Origin: Verrucomicrobiales bacterium
GTDB taxonomy: Bacteria > Verrucomicrobiota > Verrucomicrobiia > Methylacidiphilales > JAAUTS01
Direction of reading: 5' to 3'
Assembly (NCBI GenBank): GCA_031279715.1
Contig: JAITHY010000190.1
Span: forward strand, 1-6,139
DNA length: 6,139 bases
Part shown: positions 1 through 5,650 of the stretch, one piece after another
How the letters are laid out: every line of letters starts with the position of its first letter
Position numbering within the stretch: the first letter of the stretch is position 1
The notes under the pieces: model-generated
What the model was told of the DNA's origin: nothing
What the model saw: the letters and a program-made list of their open reading frames with translations, nothing else
The model's database searches: none
Program-made: the position numbers and the translations under genes

Positions 1-102
1 ATTTTCGGGTTTGTGCAATTCGGCGCGAATCTGCCGTTTGGTTGGCTCACGGTCAGCGGCGGATTTTTTTCGGCGGGCGGGTTTTGTGCGGACGGGTTTC
101 AT
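1..102 (-). CDS. 5' part of a divergent gene, lysine/arginine-rich N-terminus, function unknown
   Basis: Reading the minus strand from an ATG at 102-100 gives 34 codons with no stop to the window edge. The protein begins MKPVRTKPARRKK and continues SAADREPTKRQIRAELHKPEN, a strongly basic start with no signal peptide or membrane segment. The other frames here are also open because of high GC, so openness alone is weak evidence. The case rests on the ATG, plausible codons (AAA, CGC, GCC, CCC) and a divergent promoter-like pair upstream. A basic tail like this occurs in many nucleic-acid-binding proteins, but too little is visible to name a family. One copy of the window's dispersed motif lies inside, encoding Ala-Asp. 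The gene is cut by the left edge. The main alternative is that this stretch is the tail of something else or non-coding. Confidence 0.5.
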   Translation of the reverse strand, partial: MKPVRTKPARRKKSAADREPTKRQIRAELHKPEN

Positions 103-103
103 G

Positions 104-133
104 TTGCCAACAGTGTAGCGGCGGGCGTATGAT
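104..133 (+). promoter_or_regulatory. Sigma70-like promoter of the acylphosphatase/ABC operon
   Basis: TTGCCA at 104-109 (5 of 6 to TTGACA) and TATGAT at 128-133 (5 of 6 to TATAAT) are separated by 18 bp. Transcription would start near 140, only a few bases before the ATG at 143. The message would therefore be leaderless or nearly so, and no Shine-Dalgarno sequence is present. The match is good by eye but unproven. Confidence 0.5.
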
Positions 134-140
134 TTGTCGC
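112..140 (-). promoter_or_regulatory. Possible divergent promoter for the minus-strand gene
   Basis: On the minus strand GCGACA (140-135, 4 of 6) and TACACT (117-112, 4 of 6) are 17 bp apart. They lie 9 nt upstream of the ATG at 102, the same -10-to-start distance as for the forward gene. The two promoters would overlap, so the two transcription units could compete or be co-regulated. Each element is a weak match; the support comes mainly from the spacing. Confidence 0.3.
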
Positions 141-142
141 CA

Positions 143-415
143 ATGAAAGGGCGCAGGTTGTTTTACAGCGGGCATGTGCAAGGGGTCGGGTTTCGGTATG
201 CGGTGAGGCAAATCGCGGCGGGGTACGACGTGACTGGCAGCGTGCGGAATTTGCCGGATGGTCGCGTGGAGTTGTTCATCCAGGGCGCGGCGGACGAGTT
301 GTCGGCGATGGAGCGGGAAATCGCTGACAGTCACTTGAACGGGTTTGTCAAGTCGGTGGAAAGCGCGGACGTGGCGGTTGATTTGGCGTTGAGAGGATTT
401 AACATTGAGCGATGA
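143..415 (+). CDS. acyP: Acylphosphatase
   Basis: A 90-residue protein, the usual size for acylphosphatase, which hydrolyses carboxyl-phosphate bonds of acyl phosphates in the cytoplasm. The family signature GHVQGVGFR is at residues 10-18, with Arg18 as the expected phosphate-binding residue. The second signature, around VRNLPDGRVE, carries the expected catalytic Asn36. I chose ATG 143 because homologues start a few residues before the first beta strand; an in-frame TTG at 134 would add three residues and lies directly against the -10 box. No Shine-Dalgarno sequence precedes it. The stop codon overlaps the next start as ATGA (412-415), so it is the first gene of an operon with an ABC exporter. 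No functional link to the exporter is known to me; it is probably a housekeeping passenger. Confidence 0.95.
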   Translation: MKGRRLFYSGHVQGVGFRYAVRQIAAGYDVTGSVRNLPDGRVELFIQGAADELSAMEREIADSHLNGFVKSVESADVAVDLALRGFNIER

Positions 416-1269
416 GTGATGACGGTCAGCGGGAGTTCGCGGTGAGCGCGGCGGGGTTGACGAAGACGTTCACGCTGGAATGGACGCGGAAACGGCTGCT
501 GGCGCTGGACGGGCTGGAGTTGCGGGTGCGGCGCGGGGAGGTGTTCGGATTATTGGGGCCGAACGGGTCGGGAAAAAGCACGACGATGAAGATGCTTCTC
601 GGATTGATCAAGCCGTCGGCGGGCACGGTCAGCGTGTTCGGCGCGGCGGCGGGGTCGCTGGCGGCGCGGCGGCGGCTTGGTTTTTTGCCTGAGAATCCGT
701 ACTTCCCCGGATTTTTATCGGGACGCGAAGTGTTGAATTATTACGGAAAATTGGTGAATTTACACGGTCAGCGGTTGCGCGCGCGGGTGGATGAGCTGTT
801 GGAATTGGTGTCGCTGACGGCGGCGGCGGATCGGGCGTTGAAGACTTATTCCAAGGGGATGTTGCAGCGCATCGGGCTGGCGCAGGCGTTGTTGCATGAT
901 CCGGATTTGCTGTTGCTGGACGAGCCGACGGCGGGGGTTGATCCGGTTGGGTCGCGGCAGATGCGGGATTTGATTCTGGCGTTGCGGGCGCGGGGGAAGA
1001 CGGTGATTTTTTCGTCGCACTTGCTGGAACAGGTGCAGGAGGTCGCTGACCGTGTGCTTATTTTGCATCGCGGGAAAAAGGTGCGCGAGGGGACGCTGGA
1101 AGAATTGCTGTCAGTGCGGGGACAAAGCCAGCTCACGGTCAGCGGGCTGACGCCGGAGTTGCAAACGCGACTGTCAGCGTGGCTGCGGGGCGAGGGCGCG
1201 GAGTTGCTGGCGGCGGCGCCTCCGCAACAAAAATTGGAGGATTATTTCATCAAGGCGGTGGGGCAATAG
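412..1269 (+). CDS. ABC transporter ATP-binding protein (ABC-2 exporter type)
   Basis: A 285-residue cytoplasmic ATPase that should power the membrane protein encoded next. Visible motifs in order: Walker A GPNGSGKST (residues 49-57); a Q-loop region FLPENPYFPG (91-100) with Glu94 where Gln is classical, common in this exporter group; the ABC signature as YSKGM (146-150) instead of LSGGQ; Walker B LLLLDEPT (166-173) with catalytic Glu171; the D-loop GVDP (175-178); and the H-loop SSH with His203. The last ~60 residues form a small C-terminal extension typical of ABC-2 ATPases of the NosF/GldA/DrrA kind. It overlaps the acylphosphatase stop by four bases and ends one base before the permease start, so translation is probably coupled. 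It carries seven copies of the dispersed GTCAGCG motif, the densest gene in the window. The substrate cannot be told from sequence. Confidence 0.95.
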   Translation: MSDDGQREFAVSAAGLTKTFTLEWTRKRLLALDGLELRVRRGEVFGLLGPNGSGKSTTMKMLLGLIKPSAGTVSVFGAAAGSLAARRRLGFLPENPYFPGFLSGREVLNYYGKLVNLHGQRLRARVDELLELVSLTAAADRALKTYSKGMLQRIGLAQALLHDPDLLLLDEPTAGVDPVGSRQMRDLILALRARGKTVIFSSHLLEQVQEVADRVLILHRGKKVREGTLEELLSVRGQSQLTVSGLTPELQTRLSAWLRGEGAELLAAAPPQQKLEDYFIKAVGQ

Positions 1270-1270
1270 T

Positions 1271-2143
1271 ATGGGCAACAGCTTGCGGCATATCCGCGTC
1301 ATCGCGGCGAACACGTTTACCGAGGCCATCCGGCAGAAGGTGCTGTACGTGCTGGTGGTGTTTTGTTTGCTGATGTTGGGCGGGTCGAGTTTCATTTCGC
1401 AGATGGATTTCAAGGGGGACGATTTCAAGTTCATGAAAGATCTTGCCTACGCGGGGATTAGTCTTGTCGGGCTGCTGGTGGCCCTGCTGGGGGCGGCGTT
1501 GCTGATTCCGGCGGAGGTGGAGAAACGGACGATTTACACGCTGCTGAGCAAGCCGGTGCGGAAGTTTGAATTTATCGCGGGGAAATATCTGGGCTTGGTG
1601 GCGCTGCTGACGCTGTTCGTGACGCTGATGGCGGGGATTTTTTTCATCGCGTTGTGGGGGCATGAGAACGCGCTGACGGCGCGGGAGCTGGCGGCGGGCG
1701 GCGGACGTTTGACCGAGGTGCAAACGCAGTTGGTCGGCGAGTACCGGGCGAGCGCATATGACCCGGCAATGATTCAGGCGCTGGCGCTGATATGGGCGAA
1801 GCTGTGCCTGGTCACGGTGATTTGCGTGCTCTTCTCAACGGTGGCGTCCTCGACGGTGTTCATCGTCAGTTGCACGCTGTTCGTGTATTTAATCGGGCAT
1901 TTGCAGATGATTGCGCGGGAATATTTTCTGGGCGGCGAGGTCGCGCAGTGGTGGTGGAAAATTTTTCTGGCGGCGGTGGCGCTCCTCATTCCCGATTTTC
2001 AAACGTTCAACTTGAGTGACGAAATCATCGCGGGGAACACGGTGCGGTGGGTGGACACCGCGCCTATTCTCGCGTATGCGGGCGTTTACGCGCTGGTGAC
2101 GCTGACGGTGTCCGCGCTGGTTTTCGAGGGGCGCGAATTATGA
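1271..2143 (+). CDS. ABC-2 family transporter permease
   Basis: A 290-residue integral inner-membrane protein with about six hydrophobic segments, near residues 23-42, 61-80, 105-129, 168-190, 193-212 and 264-285, plus a possible short one at 230-241. The stretch IPAEVEKRTIYTLLSKPVRK followed by FEFIAGKYLGL (79-109) is the characteristic cytoplasmic part of NosY-like ABC-2 permeases. A soluble loop at about 130-165 (many Gly, Glu, Arg) lies between membrane segments 3 and 4. The start is one base after the ATPase stop, and the TGA overlaps the next ATG (2140-2143), so ATPase, permease and TPR protein are almost certainly co-translated. The transporter would be a dimer with the upstream ATPase. 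The cargo is unknown; copper-enzyme maturation, lipid, peptide or drug export are all possible for this family. Confidence 0.92.
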   Translation: MGNSLRHIRVIAANTFTEAIRQKVLYVLVVFCLLMLGGSSFISQMDFKGDDFKFMKDLAYAGISLVGLLVALLGAALLIPAEVEKRTIYTLLSKPVRKFEFIAGKYLGLVALLTLFVTLMAGIFFIALWGHENALTARELAAGGGRLTEVQTQLVGEYRASAYDPAMIQALALIWAKLCLVTVICVLFSTVASSTVFIVSCTLFVYLIGHLQMIAREYFLGGEVAQWWWKIFLAAVALLIPDFQTFNLSDEIIAGNTVRWVDTAPILAYAGVYALVTLTVSALVFEGREL

Positions 2144-2913
2144 AATTCACGCTGTTGGCGCTGGCATTGCTGGGCGCGTGGGGCGCGGGAAAAATAGCGT
2201 GGGAAAACCGCTTGCTCGCGGAACGCAACGTTATCACGGTTGGCGACGCTCCGCCGATGAACTACCAGTTGCGCGACAGCCTGGGACAGGGGCTGACGAT
2301 GGCGGCGCTGGGCGGATTCCGCGGCCTGGCCGCTGATTATCTGTGGCTGTCGCTGGTGACGGCGTGGGAAACCCAGGAATGGGAGCGGGTGCAAACGCTG
2401 GCGGAGTTGTGCGTTTTGTTGCAGCCGCGGGTGGCCTATTATTGGGAGTACGGGGCGTGGAATTTGGCGTGGAACGCCAGCATCAGCGCCGGCAGCCAGC
2501 TTCGTCCGGGGCGCGAGAGCCGGGCCAACCATGATGCGATGCGGTGGATTGACGCCGGACGGGGCCTGTTGGAGCGGGGGGTTAAAATTATTCCGGAAAA
2601 ACCGGTGTTATATCAAAAATTGGGTGACTTATATTGGGACCGCTTGAAAGATTATGGCAAGGCGGCGGAGTGGTACCGCGAGGCGTTGCGGCATCCCAAT
2701 TATCCGAAATATTTGGAAAGATCGGTCGGGTTTGCCCTGGAGAAGGCGGGGAAAAAGCGGGAGGCGCGTGAATATTGGCGCGGGCTGTGGGACAGCGTCA
2801 GCGAGCATCCGGAACAAAGCCAGCGGCGGTGGGACGTGGTCGCCGACCATCTCGAAAAACTGGAGGCGGAGTTGAGCGGGAGGTCCGCCGCTGACAAGGA
2901 AGTTGACCATTAG
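2140..2913 (+). CDS. Membrane-anchored TPR-like protein, probable partner of the ABC exporter
   Basis: A 257-residue protein. Residues 1-18 form a hydrophobic segment (KFTLLALALLGAWGAG) that could be an uncleaved signal anchor or signal peptide. It is followed by a conserved-looking block GGFRGLAADYLWL (58-70) and helices rich in Trp and Tyr (75-112). A recognisable tetratricopeptide repeat lies around 157-188 (LYQKLGDLYWDRLKDYGKAA then EWYREALRHP), with a second helix pair to about 217. TPRs are protein-interaction scaffolds, so I infer that it docks with the transporter or its cargo on the periplasmic face. ATG 2140 is chosen because it overlaps the permease stop as ATGA and begins the hydrophobic segment; a longer in-frame start at 2047 would lie inside the permease gene and delay that segment. 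No exact family name is claimed. Confidence 0.85.
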   Translation: MKFTLLALALLGAWGAGKIAWENRLLAERNVITVGDAPPMNYQLRDSLGQGLTMAALGGFRGLAADYLWLSLVTAWETQEWERVQTLAELCVLLQPRVAYYWEYGAWNLAWNASISAGSQLRPGRESRANHDAMRWIDAGRGLLERGVKIIPEKPVLYQKLGDLYWDRLKDYGKAAEWYREALRHPNYPKYLERSVGFALEKAGKKREAREYWRGLWDSVSEHPEQSQRRWDVVADHLEKLEAELSGRSAADKEVDH

Positions 2914-2930
2914 CGGCGATTTGTTAGCTT
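2903..2930 (+). promoter_or_regulatory. Possible promoter before the esterase gene
   Basis: TTGACC at 2903-2908 (5 of 6) and TAGCTT at 2925-2930 (3 of 6) are spaced 16 bp, with the ATG at 2938 only 7 nt further on. This repeats the short-leader geometry of the first operon. The -10 match is poor, so read-through from the upstream operon is equally likely. No Shine-Dalgarno sequence is visible in the 24-nt gap. Confidence 0.27.
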
Positions 2931-2937
2931 GAGTGTG

Positions 2938-3675
2938 ATGAAAAAAATCCTGTTCTTCGCCGGGGCGCTCGTTTTCACGGTCGCCGTTAATGCCCAAGAA
3001 TGGAAAATTTATCCGATGCCGGAGGAGTTTCCGGCCAACAGCGCGGCGCGCGCCTTTCCGAAAGATTTGAATTGGATGAAGCGTGTGAAAACCACCAATG
3101 AAAAAGCGCTGGCACGGGGGGACGCGGTCCAATTGGTTTTTGACGGCGACTCCATCACGGACGGCTGGCAGGGGAATGGCAGGAATGTTTGGGCGAAACA
3201 TTACGCGCAATACGGCGCGGTGGATTTCGGCATCAGCGGCGACCGCACGGAGCATGTCTTGTGGCGGCTGTCGCAGGGTCAGGCGAAGGGGTTGAACCCC
3301 AAACTCATCGCGCTGATGATTGGCACCAACAATCTGGGAGGCAACAGCGCGGAACAAATCGCCGACGGAGTGAGGGACATTGTGACGGAGTACCGCAAAA
3401 TTTGCCCGGGCGCGGTGATTTTGCTGCAAGCTGTTTTTCCTCGCGACCACAAACCCGACACCGCGAACCGCAAGAAAATCAAGCAGTTGAACGAACTCAT
3501 CGGCAGGCTCGCTGACGATGACAAGATTGTTTTTTTCGATTTTGGTGATAAATTTTTAGAGGCTGACGGCGTGCTAAGTCCCGAAGTCATGCCGGATTTT
3601 CTGCATCCAAACGAAAAAGGGTATCAAATATGGGCGGATGCGATTCAACCGTACATTGACAAATATTTAAAATAA
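2938..3675 (+). CDS. Secreted SGNH/GDSL hydrolase, PAF-acetylhydrolase Ib-like
   Basis: A 245-residue esterase exported by a signal peptide (MKKILFFAGALVFTVAVNA, likely cleaved after Ala19 before QEW). SGNH blocks are complete: block I FDGDSITDGW with nucleophile Ser72; block II FGISGDRTEHVLWRL with Gly101; block III GTNN with Asn131/132; and block V PDFLHPN with Asp220 and His223. The arrangement GDSITDGW plus GDRTEHVLWRL resembles the PAF-acetylhydrolase Ib gamma/beta branch, whose bacterial members commonly remove acetyl or other acyl groups from carbohydrates; that substrate is inference. ATG 2938 is preferred over in-frame TTG 2929 because it starts the signal peptide directly with MKK. 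The gene is more AT-rich than its neighbours and lacks the dispersed motif over its first ~570 bases. It follows the TPR gene by 24 nt and precedes a glycosyltransferase by 16 nt. Confidence 0.93.
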   Translation: MKKILFFAGALVFTVAVNAQEWKIYPMPEEFPANSAARAFPKDLNWMKRVKTTNEKALARGDAVQLVFDGDSITDGWQGNGRNVWAKHYAQYGAVDFGISGDRTEHVLWRLSQGQAKGLNPKLIALMIGTNNLGGNSAEQIADGVRDIVTEYRKICPGAVILLQAVFPRDHKPDTANRKKIKQLNELIGRLADDDKIVFFDFGDKFLEADGVLSPEVMPDFLHPNEKGYQIWADAIQPYIDKYLK

Positions 3676-3681
3676 TCGCCT

Positions 3682-3692
3682 CACTGTCAGCG
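3682..3692 (+). repeat. Dispersed motif copy abutting the GTG start of the glycosyltransferase
   Basis: CACTGTCAGCG, an exact match to the window-wide consensus, whose last G is the first base of the start codon. It fills the place of a ribosome binding site; no purine-rich Shine-Dalgarno sequence is present. Whether the position has any role in translation is unknown. Confidence 0.75.
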
Positions 3693-4654
3693 TGAAAATT
3701 CTCGTGGTCAAACCAACGGCGCTGGGCGATGTCGCCCAGGCGCTGGGCGTGGCGCCCGTCCTGCGGCGCGGCGCCGGGCGGCTGGCGTGGCTGGTGGACG
3801 AGGATTACGCGCCGCTGGTGAAGGCGTGTCCCGCCGTGGATGAAATCATCACGTTCCCGCGCCGGCGTCTGGGAAAATCACCGTCAGCGTGGTGGCGCTG
3901 GCTGCGTTCATTGCGGCGGCACGGATTTGACGTGGCGCTGGATTTGCAAGGGCTGGCGCGCAGCGCGCTGATGATGAGGGCGGTGCGCGCGGACTGGCGC
4001 GTGGGCTTGCGCTCGGCGCGGGAGGGGGCGCGGCTGGCGTATAATGTGGCGGTGGATGACTGTCAGCGGCGGGCGGCGGACCGTTATCTTGCGGCGGCGC
4101 TGTTGGTGGCCGGCGACGCTGACGGTGAGTTGCCGGACGCTCCGCCGCTGGCTGTGCCGTCCGGGGATTTGCCCGGATCACTGTCAGCGGGCCGTTACAC
4201 GGTGTTGCATCCTTACAGCAAATGGAACACCAAGCTGTGGCCGTGGCGTCATTACGCGGAGCTGGCGCGATGCCTGCCCGGTGAACAATTCGTCCTCATC
4301 GGCAGCGGCGCGTTTTTTCCAATGGACGAGCCGAATGTCCTGGACTTGCGGAACCGGACGGGTCTGGCGGAGTTGCTGGTATTATTAGGCAACGCGCGCG
4401 CGGTCATCAGCACGGATTCCGGGCCGCTGCACGTGGCGGCGGCGTTTGACCGTCCGCTGGTGGCGTTATTTGGCGCGACTGATCCGTCGAAGACCGCGCC
4501 GCGGGCCACCCGTGTCAGGACGCTGACGGTGAACTTGCCTTGCCGCCCGTGCGGACGCCGCGTGTGTGAGCAGCCGCTGACAATGGAATGTTTGCGACTC
4601 ATCACACCGCAAGCTGTCGCCACCGCCTGGAAGGAAATTATTACCGAAATGTAA
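3692..4654 (+). CDS. Glycosyltransferase family 9 (heptosyltransferase-like)
   Basis: A 320-residue protein of the ADP-heptose:LPS heptosyltransferase family, two Rossmann-like domains without a signal peptide, acting at the cytoplasmic face of the inner membrane. The N-terminal motif VKPTALGDVAQALGVAPVLR (6-25) holds the acceptor-site GDV element. LDLQGLARSAL (83-93) is the usual second landmark. The C-terminal domain shows VLHPYSKWNTKLWP (171-184), VLIGSG (201-206) and the donor-binding STDSGPLHVAAA (240-251) followed by RPLVALFGATDP (254-265). A Cys-rich end, CRPCGRRVCEQPLTMECL (284-301), matches the C-terminal cysteine pattern of many relatives. The start is GTG: reading KILVVKPTALGD directly from it fits the family. 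A dispersed motif copy occupies 3682-3692, ending on the first base of the GTG where a ribosome binding site would be. A role in LPS core or another surface glycan is inferred. Confidence 0.93.
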   Translation: MKILVVKPTALGDVAQALGVAPVLRRGAGRLAWLVDEDYAPLVKACPAVDEIITFPRRRLGKSPSAWWRWLRSLRRHGFDVALDLQGLARSALMMRAVRADWRVGLRSAREGARLAYNVAVDDCQRRAADRYLAAALLVAGDADGELPDAPPLAVPSGDLPGSLSAGRYTVLHPYSKWNTKLWPWRHYAELARCLPGEQFVLIGSGAFFPMDEPNVLDLRNRTGLAELLVLLGNARAVISTDSGPLHVAAAFDRPLVALFGATDPSKTAPRATRVRTLTVNLPCRPCGRRVCEQPLTMECLRLITPQAVATAWKEIITEM

Positions 4655-4721
4655 CATGCTTATAATTTGCTGATTATCAGTGAGTTATAAAGATTGTCGG
4701 TTGGCATGCCACATGCTGCTC

Positions 4722-4749
4722 TTGCAATTATTGAAAAAACTACTATTAT
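4722..4749 (+). promoter_or_regulatory. Sigma70-like promoter of the repeat-protein gene
   Basis: TTGCAA at 4722-4727 (4 of 6) and TATTAT at 4744-4749 (5 of 6) with a 16-bp spacer. Transcription would start near 4756 and give a leader of about 40 nt, longer than those inferred for the other genes here. Confidence 0.5.
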
Positions 4750-4782
4750 CAACCGCGTTTTTTAGTAAACAGCAACAAAACG

Positions 4783-4787
4783 AAAGG
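4783..4787 (+). promoter_or_regulatory. Ribosome binding site, unusual for this window
   Basis: AAAGG lies 8 nt before the ATG at 4796. It is the only clear Shine-Dalgarno-like sequence before a gene in this window, which sets this gene apart from its neighbours and fixes its start. Confidence 0.5.
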
Positions 4788-4795
4788 TCAGAGAT

Positions 4796-5587
4796 ATGAA
4801 GACACGTTCACGTAAAAACAGAAAATGGTCGGGCGACATGGTGCTCGACGAAATCCGGCAATGGCATCAACGCGGCGAGCCGCTCTATTCCCACCATGTC
4901 CGCAAAAACTTTCAGGAACTGCTCGCCGCTGGCATCCGTTACTACGGCAGCTGGCAGTTGGCGGTGGAAAAAGCAGGCATTCAGTATCAGGAAGTGCGCA
5001 AATACCAGCACTGGACCAAGGACCTCATTGTGTCGCAAATTCAGAGCCTGTTCCAACAAGGCGCCGATCTCTCGTTTCGCGCGATGATGCTCAGCACCTA
5101 CAACAGCATGGTGTACGCCGCCATCCGCCCGAAACACTTCGGCTCATGGAAAGCGGCGCTGACCGCGGCGGGCCTGGCCCCCGAGGAAATTTACCGCTAC
5201 CGCTCATGGGACGAAGCCACCATCCTCAACGAAATCCGCCGTTTGAGCGCGCAAGGCAGCGACCTCAGTTCCAAGACCATGGACGAAACGTCCAACCCGC
5301 TCATCGCCACCGCCCGCCGACGCTTCGGCAACTGGGGCGCCGCGGTGGAAAAAGCCGGCATTGATTACTCCCGCATCCGCCGCCGCCGCCGCTGGACCAG
5401 CGCGGAAATTGTTGACGGCATCCGCGAGCTGCGGGCCAAAGGCGTCCGCCTGCAAAGCGGTGTGGTGCGCAAGGAAGCGCCCGCCTTGTTCGCCGCCGCG
5501 TGCAAGCCCCGCTTCTTCGGCTCATGGTCGCATGCGCTGACCGTCGCCACCGGCCACAAAAAAGGGTGCGCGCCGCTGACCGTCTGA
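4796..5587 (+). CDS. Protein of four tandem homing-endonuclease-associated-type (W...FGSW) repeats, no nuclease domain
   Basis: A 263-residue basic protein made almost wholly of four repeats of about 62-65 residues. Each opens with a Trp (W11, W73, W138, W200) in the pattern W(S/T/D)xxxI(L/V)xxIRxLxxxGxxL. Each ends with an (F/Y)G(S/N)WxxA(L/V)xxAG block, with Trp at 53, 118, 180 and 244. This pattern resembles the 'homing endonuclease associated repeat' (Pfam HNH_repeat), thought to be helical and DNA-contacting. Here there is no HNH or LAGLIDADG catalytic part: after repeat 4 only about a dozen residues remain. The short start MKTRSRKNRK is very basic and repeats are joined by Arg/Tyr-rich linkers (RRRRRW). 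A role as a sequence-specific DNA-binding or regulatory protein is inference. It is a single-gene unit with its own promoter, ribosome binding site and terminator, and codon use is C-rich unlike the genes to its left. Confidence 0.88.
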   Translation: MKTRSRKNRKWSGDMVLDEIRQWHQRGEPLYSHHVRKNFQELLAAGIRYYGSWQLAVEKAGIQYQEVRKYQHWTKDLIVSQIQSLFQQGADLSFRAMMLSTYNSMVYAAIRPKHFGSWKAALTAAGLAPEEIYRYRSWDEATILNEIRRLSAQGSDLSSKTMDETSNPLIATARRRFGNWGAAVEKAGIDYSRIRRRRRWTSAEIVDGIRELRAKGVRLQSGVVRKEAPALFAAACKPRFFGSWSHALTVATGHKKGCAPLTV

Positions 5588-5606
5588 TTGAGACAGGCTC
5601 CTTGAA

Positions 5607-5640
5607 CATCAGGCGGGGATGAACACGTCCCCGCCTGATG
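5607..5640 (+). terminator. Rho-independent-type hairpin terminator
   Basis: A perfect 13-bp stem (CATCAGGCGGGGA at 5607-5619 pairing with TCCCCGCCTGATG at 5628-5640) encloses an 8-nt loop TGAACACG. It is followed by ATTTT. It begins 20 nt after the stop of the repeat-protein gene. The T-run is short, but the stem is very strong. Because it is symmetrical it could also act on the other strand. Confidence 0.85.
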
Positions 5641-5650
5641 ATTTTAGGCA

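Larger units (their letters stand above)
4655..4795. other. AT-rich intergenic region with small dyads and direct repeats
   Basis: This 141-bp gap is clearly more AT-rich than the flanking genes. It holds an 11-bp dyad CTGATTATCAG (4670-4680), an 8-bp palindrome GGCATGCC (4703-4710), an inverted pair GCATG-CCA-CATGC (4704-4716) and a direct repeat ACATGCT (4654-4660 and 4711-4717). A perfect but unpaired -10-like TATAAT is at 4661-4666. The CATGC elements lie just upstream of the -35 of the following promoter and could be an operator. No hairpin followed by a T-run is visible for the upstream glycosyltransferase gene. The + strand changes from G-rich to C-rich across this gap. Confidence 0.5.

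Noticed and set aside
1250..1723. 157-codon open frame on the minus strand
   Set aside because: It lies antisense to the permease gene and has the Gln/Arg/His-rich composition of a shadow frame.
2047..2139. Upstream in-frame start for the TPR protein
   Set aside because: It would lie within the permease gene; the ATG at 2140 begins the hydrophobic segment and overlaps the permease stop.
2629..3450. 273-codon open frame on the minus strand
   Set aside because: It overlaps the TPR and SGNH genes, whose motifs are clear on the + strand; the product has no domain and is rich in Arg, Pro and His, as antisense frames in GC-rich DNA are.
3656..3673. TTGACA (3656-3661) and TAAAAT (3668-3673) as a promoter for the glycosyltransferase
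   Set aside because: Only 6 bp separate them, and no -10 lies 16-18 bp from the TTGACA.
4655..4795. tRNA, small RNA or riboswitch in the largest gap
   Set aside because: No cloverleaf or T-loop sequence and no long stable stem is visible; only short dyads and a promoter can be supported.
4796..5587. Homing endonuclease or mobile element
   Set aside because: No HNH, GIY-YIG or LAGLIDADG catalytic motif and no terminal inverted repeats are present.
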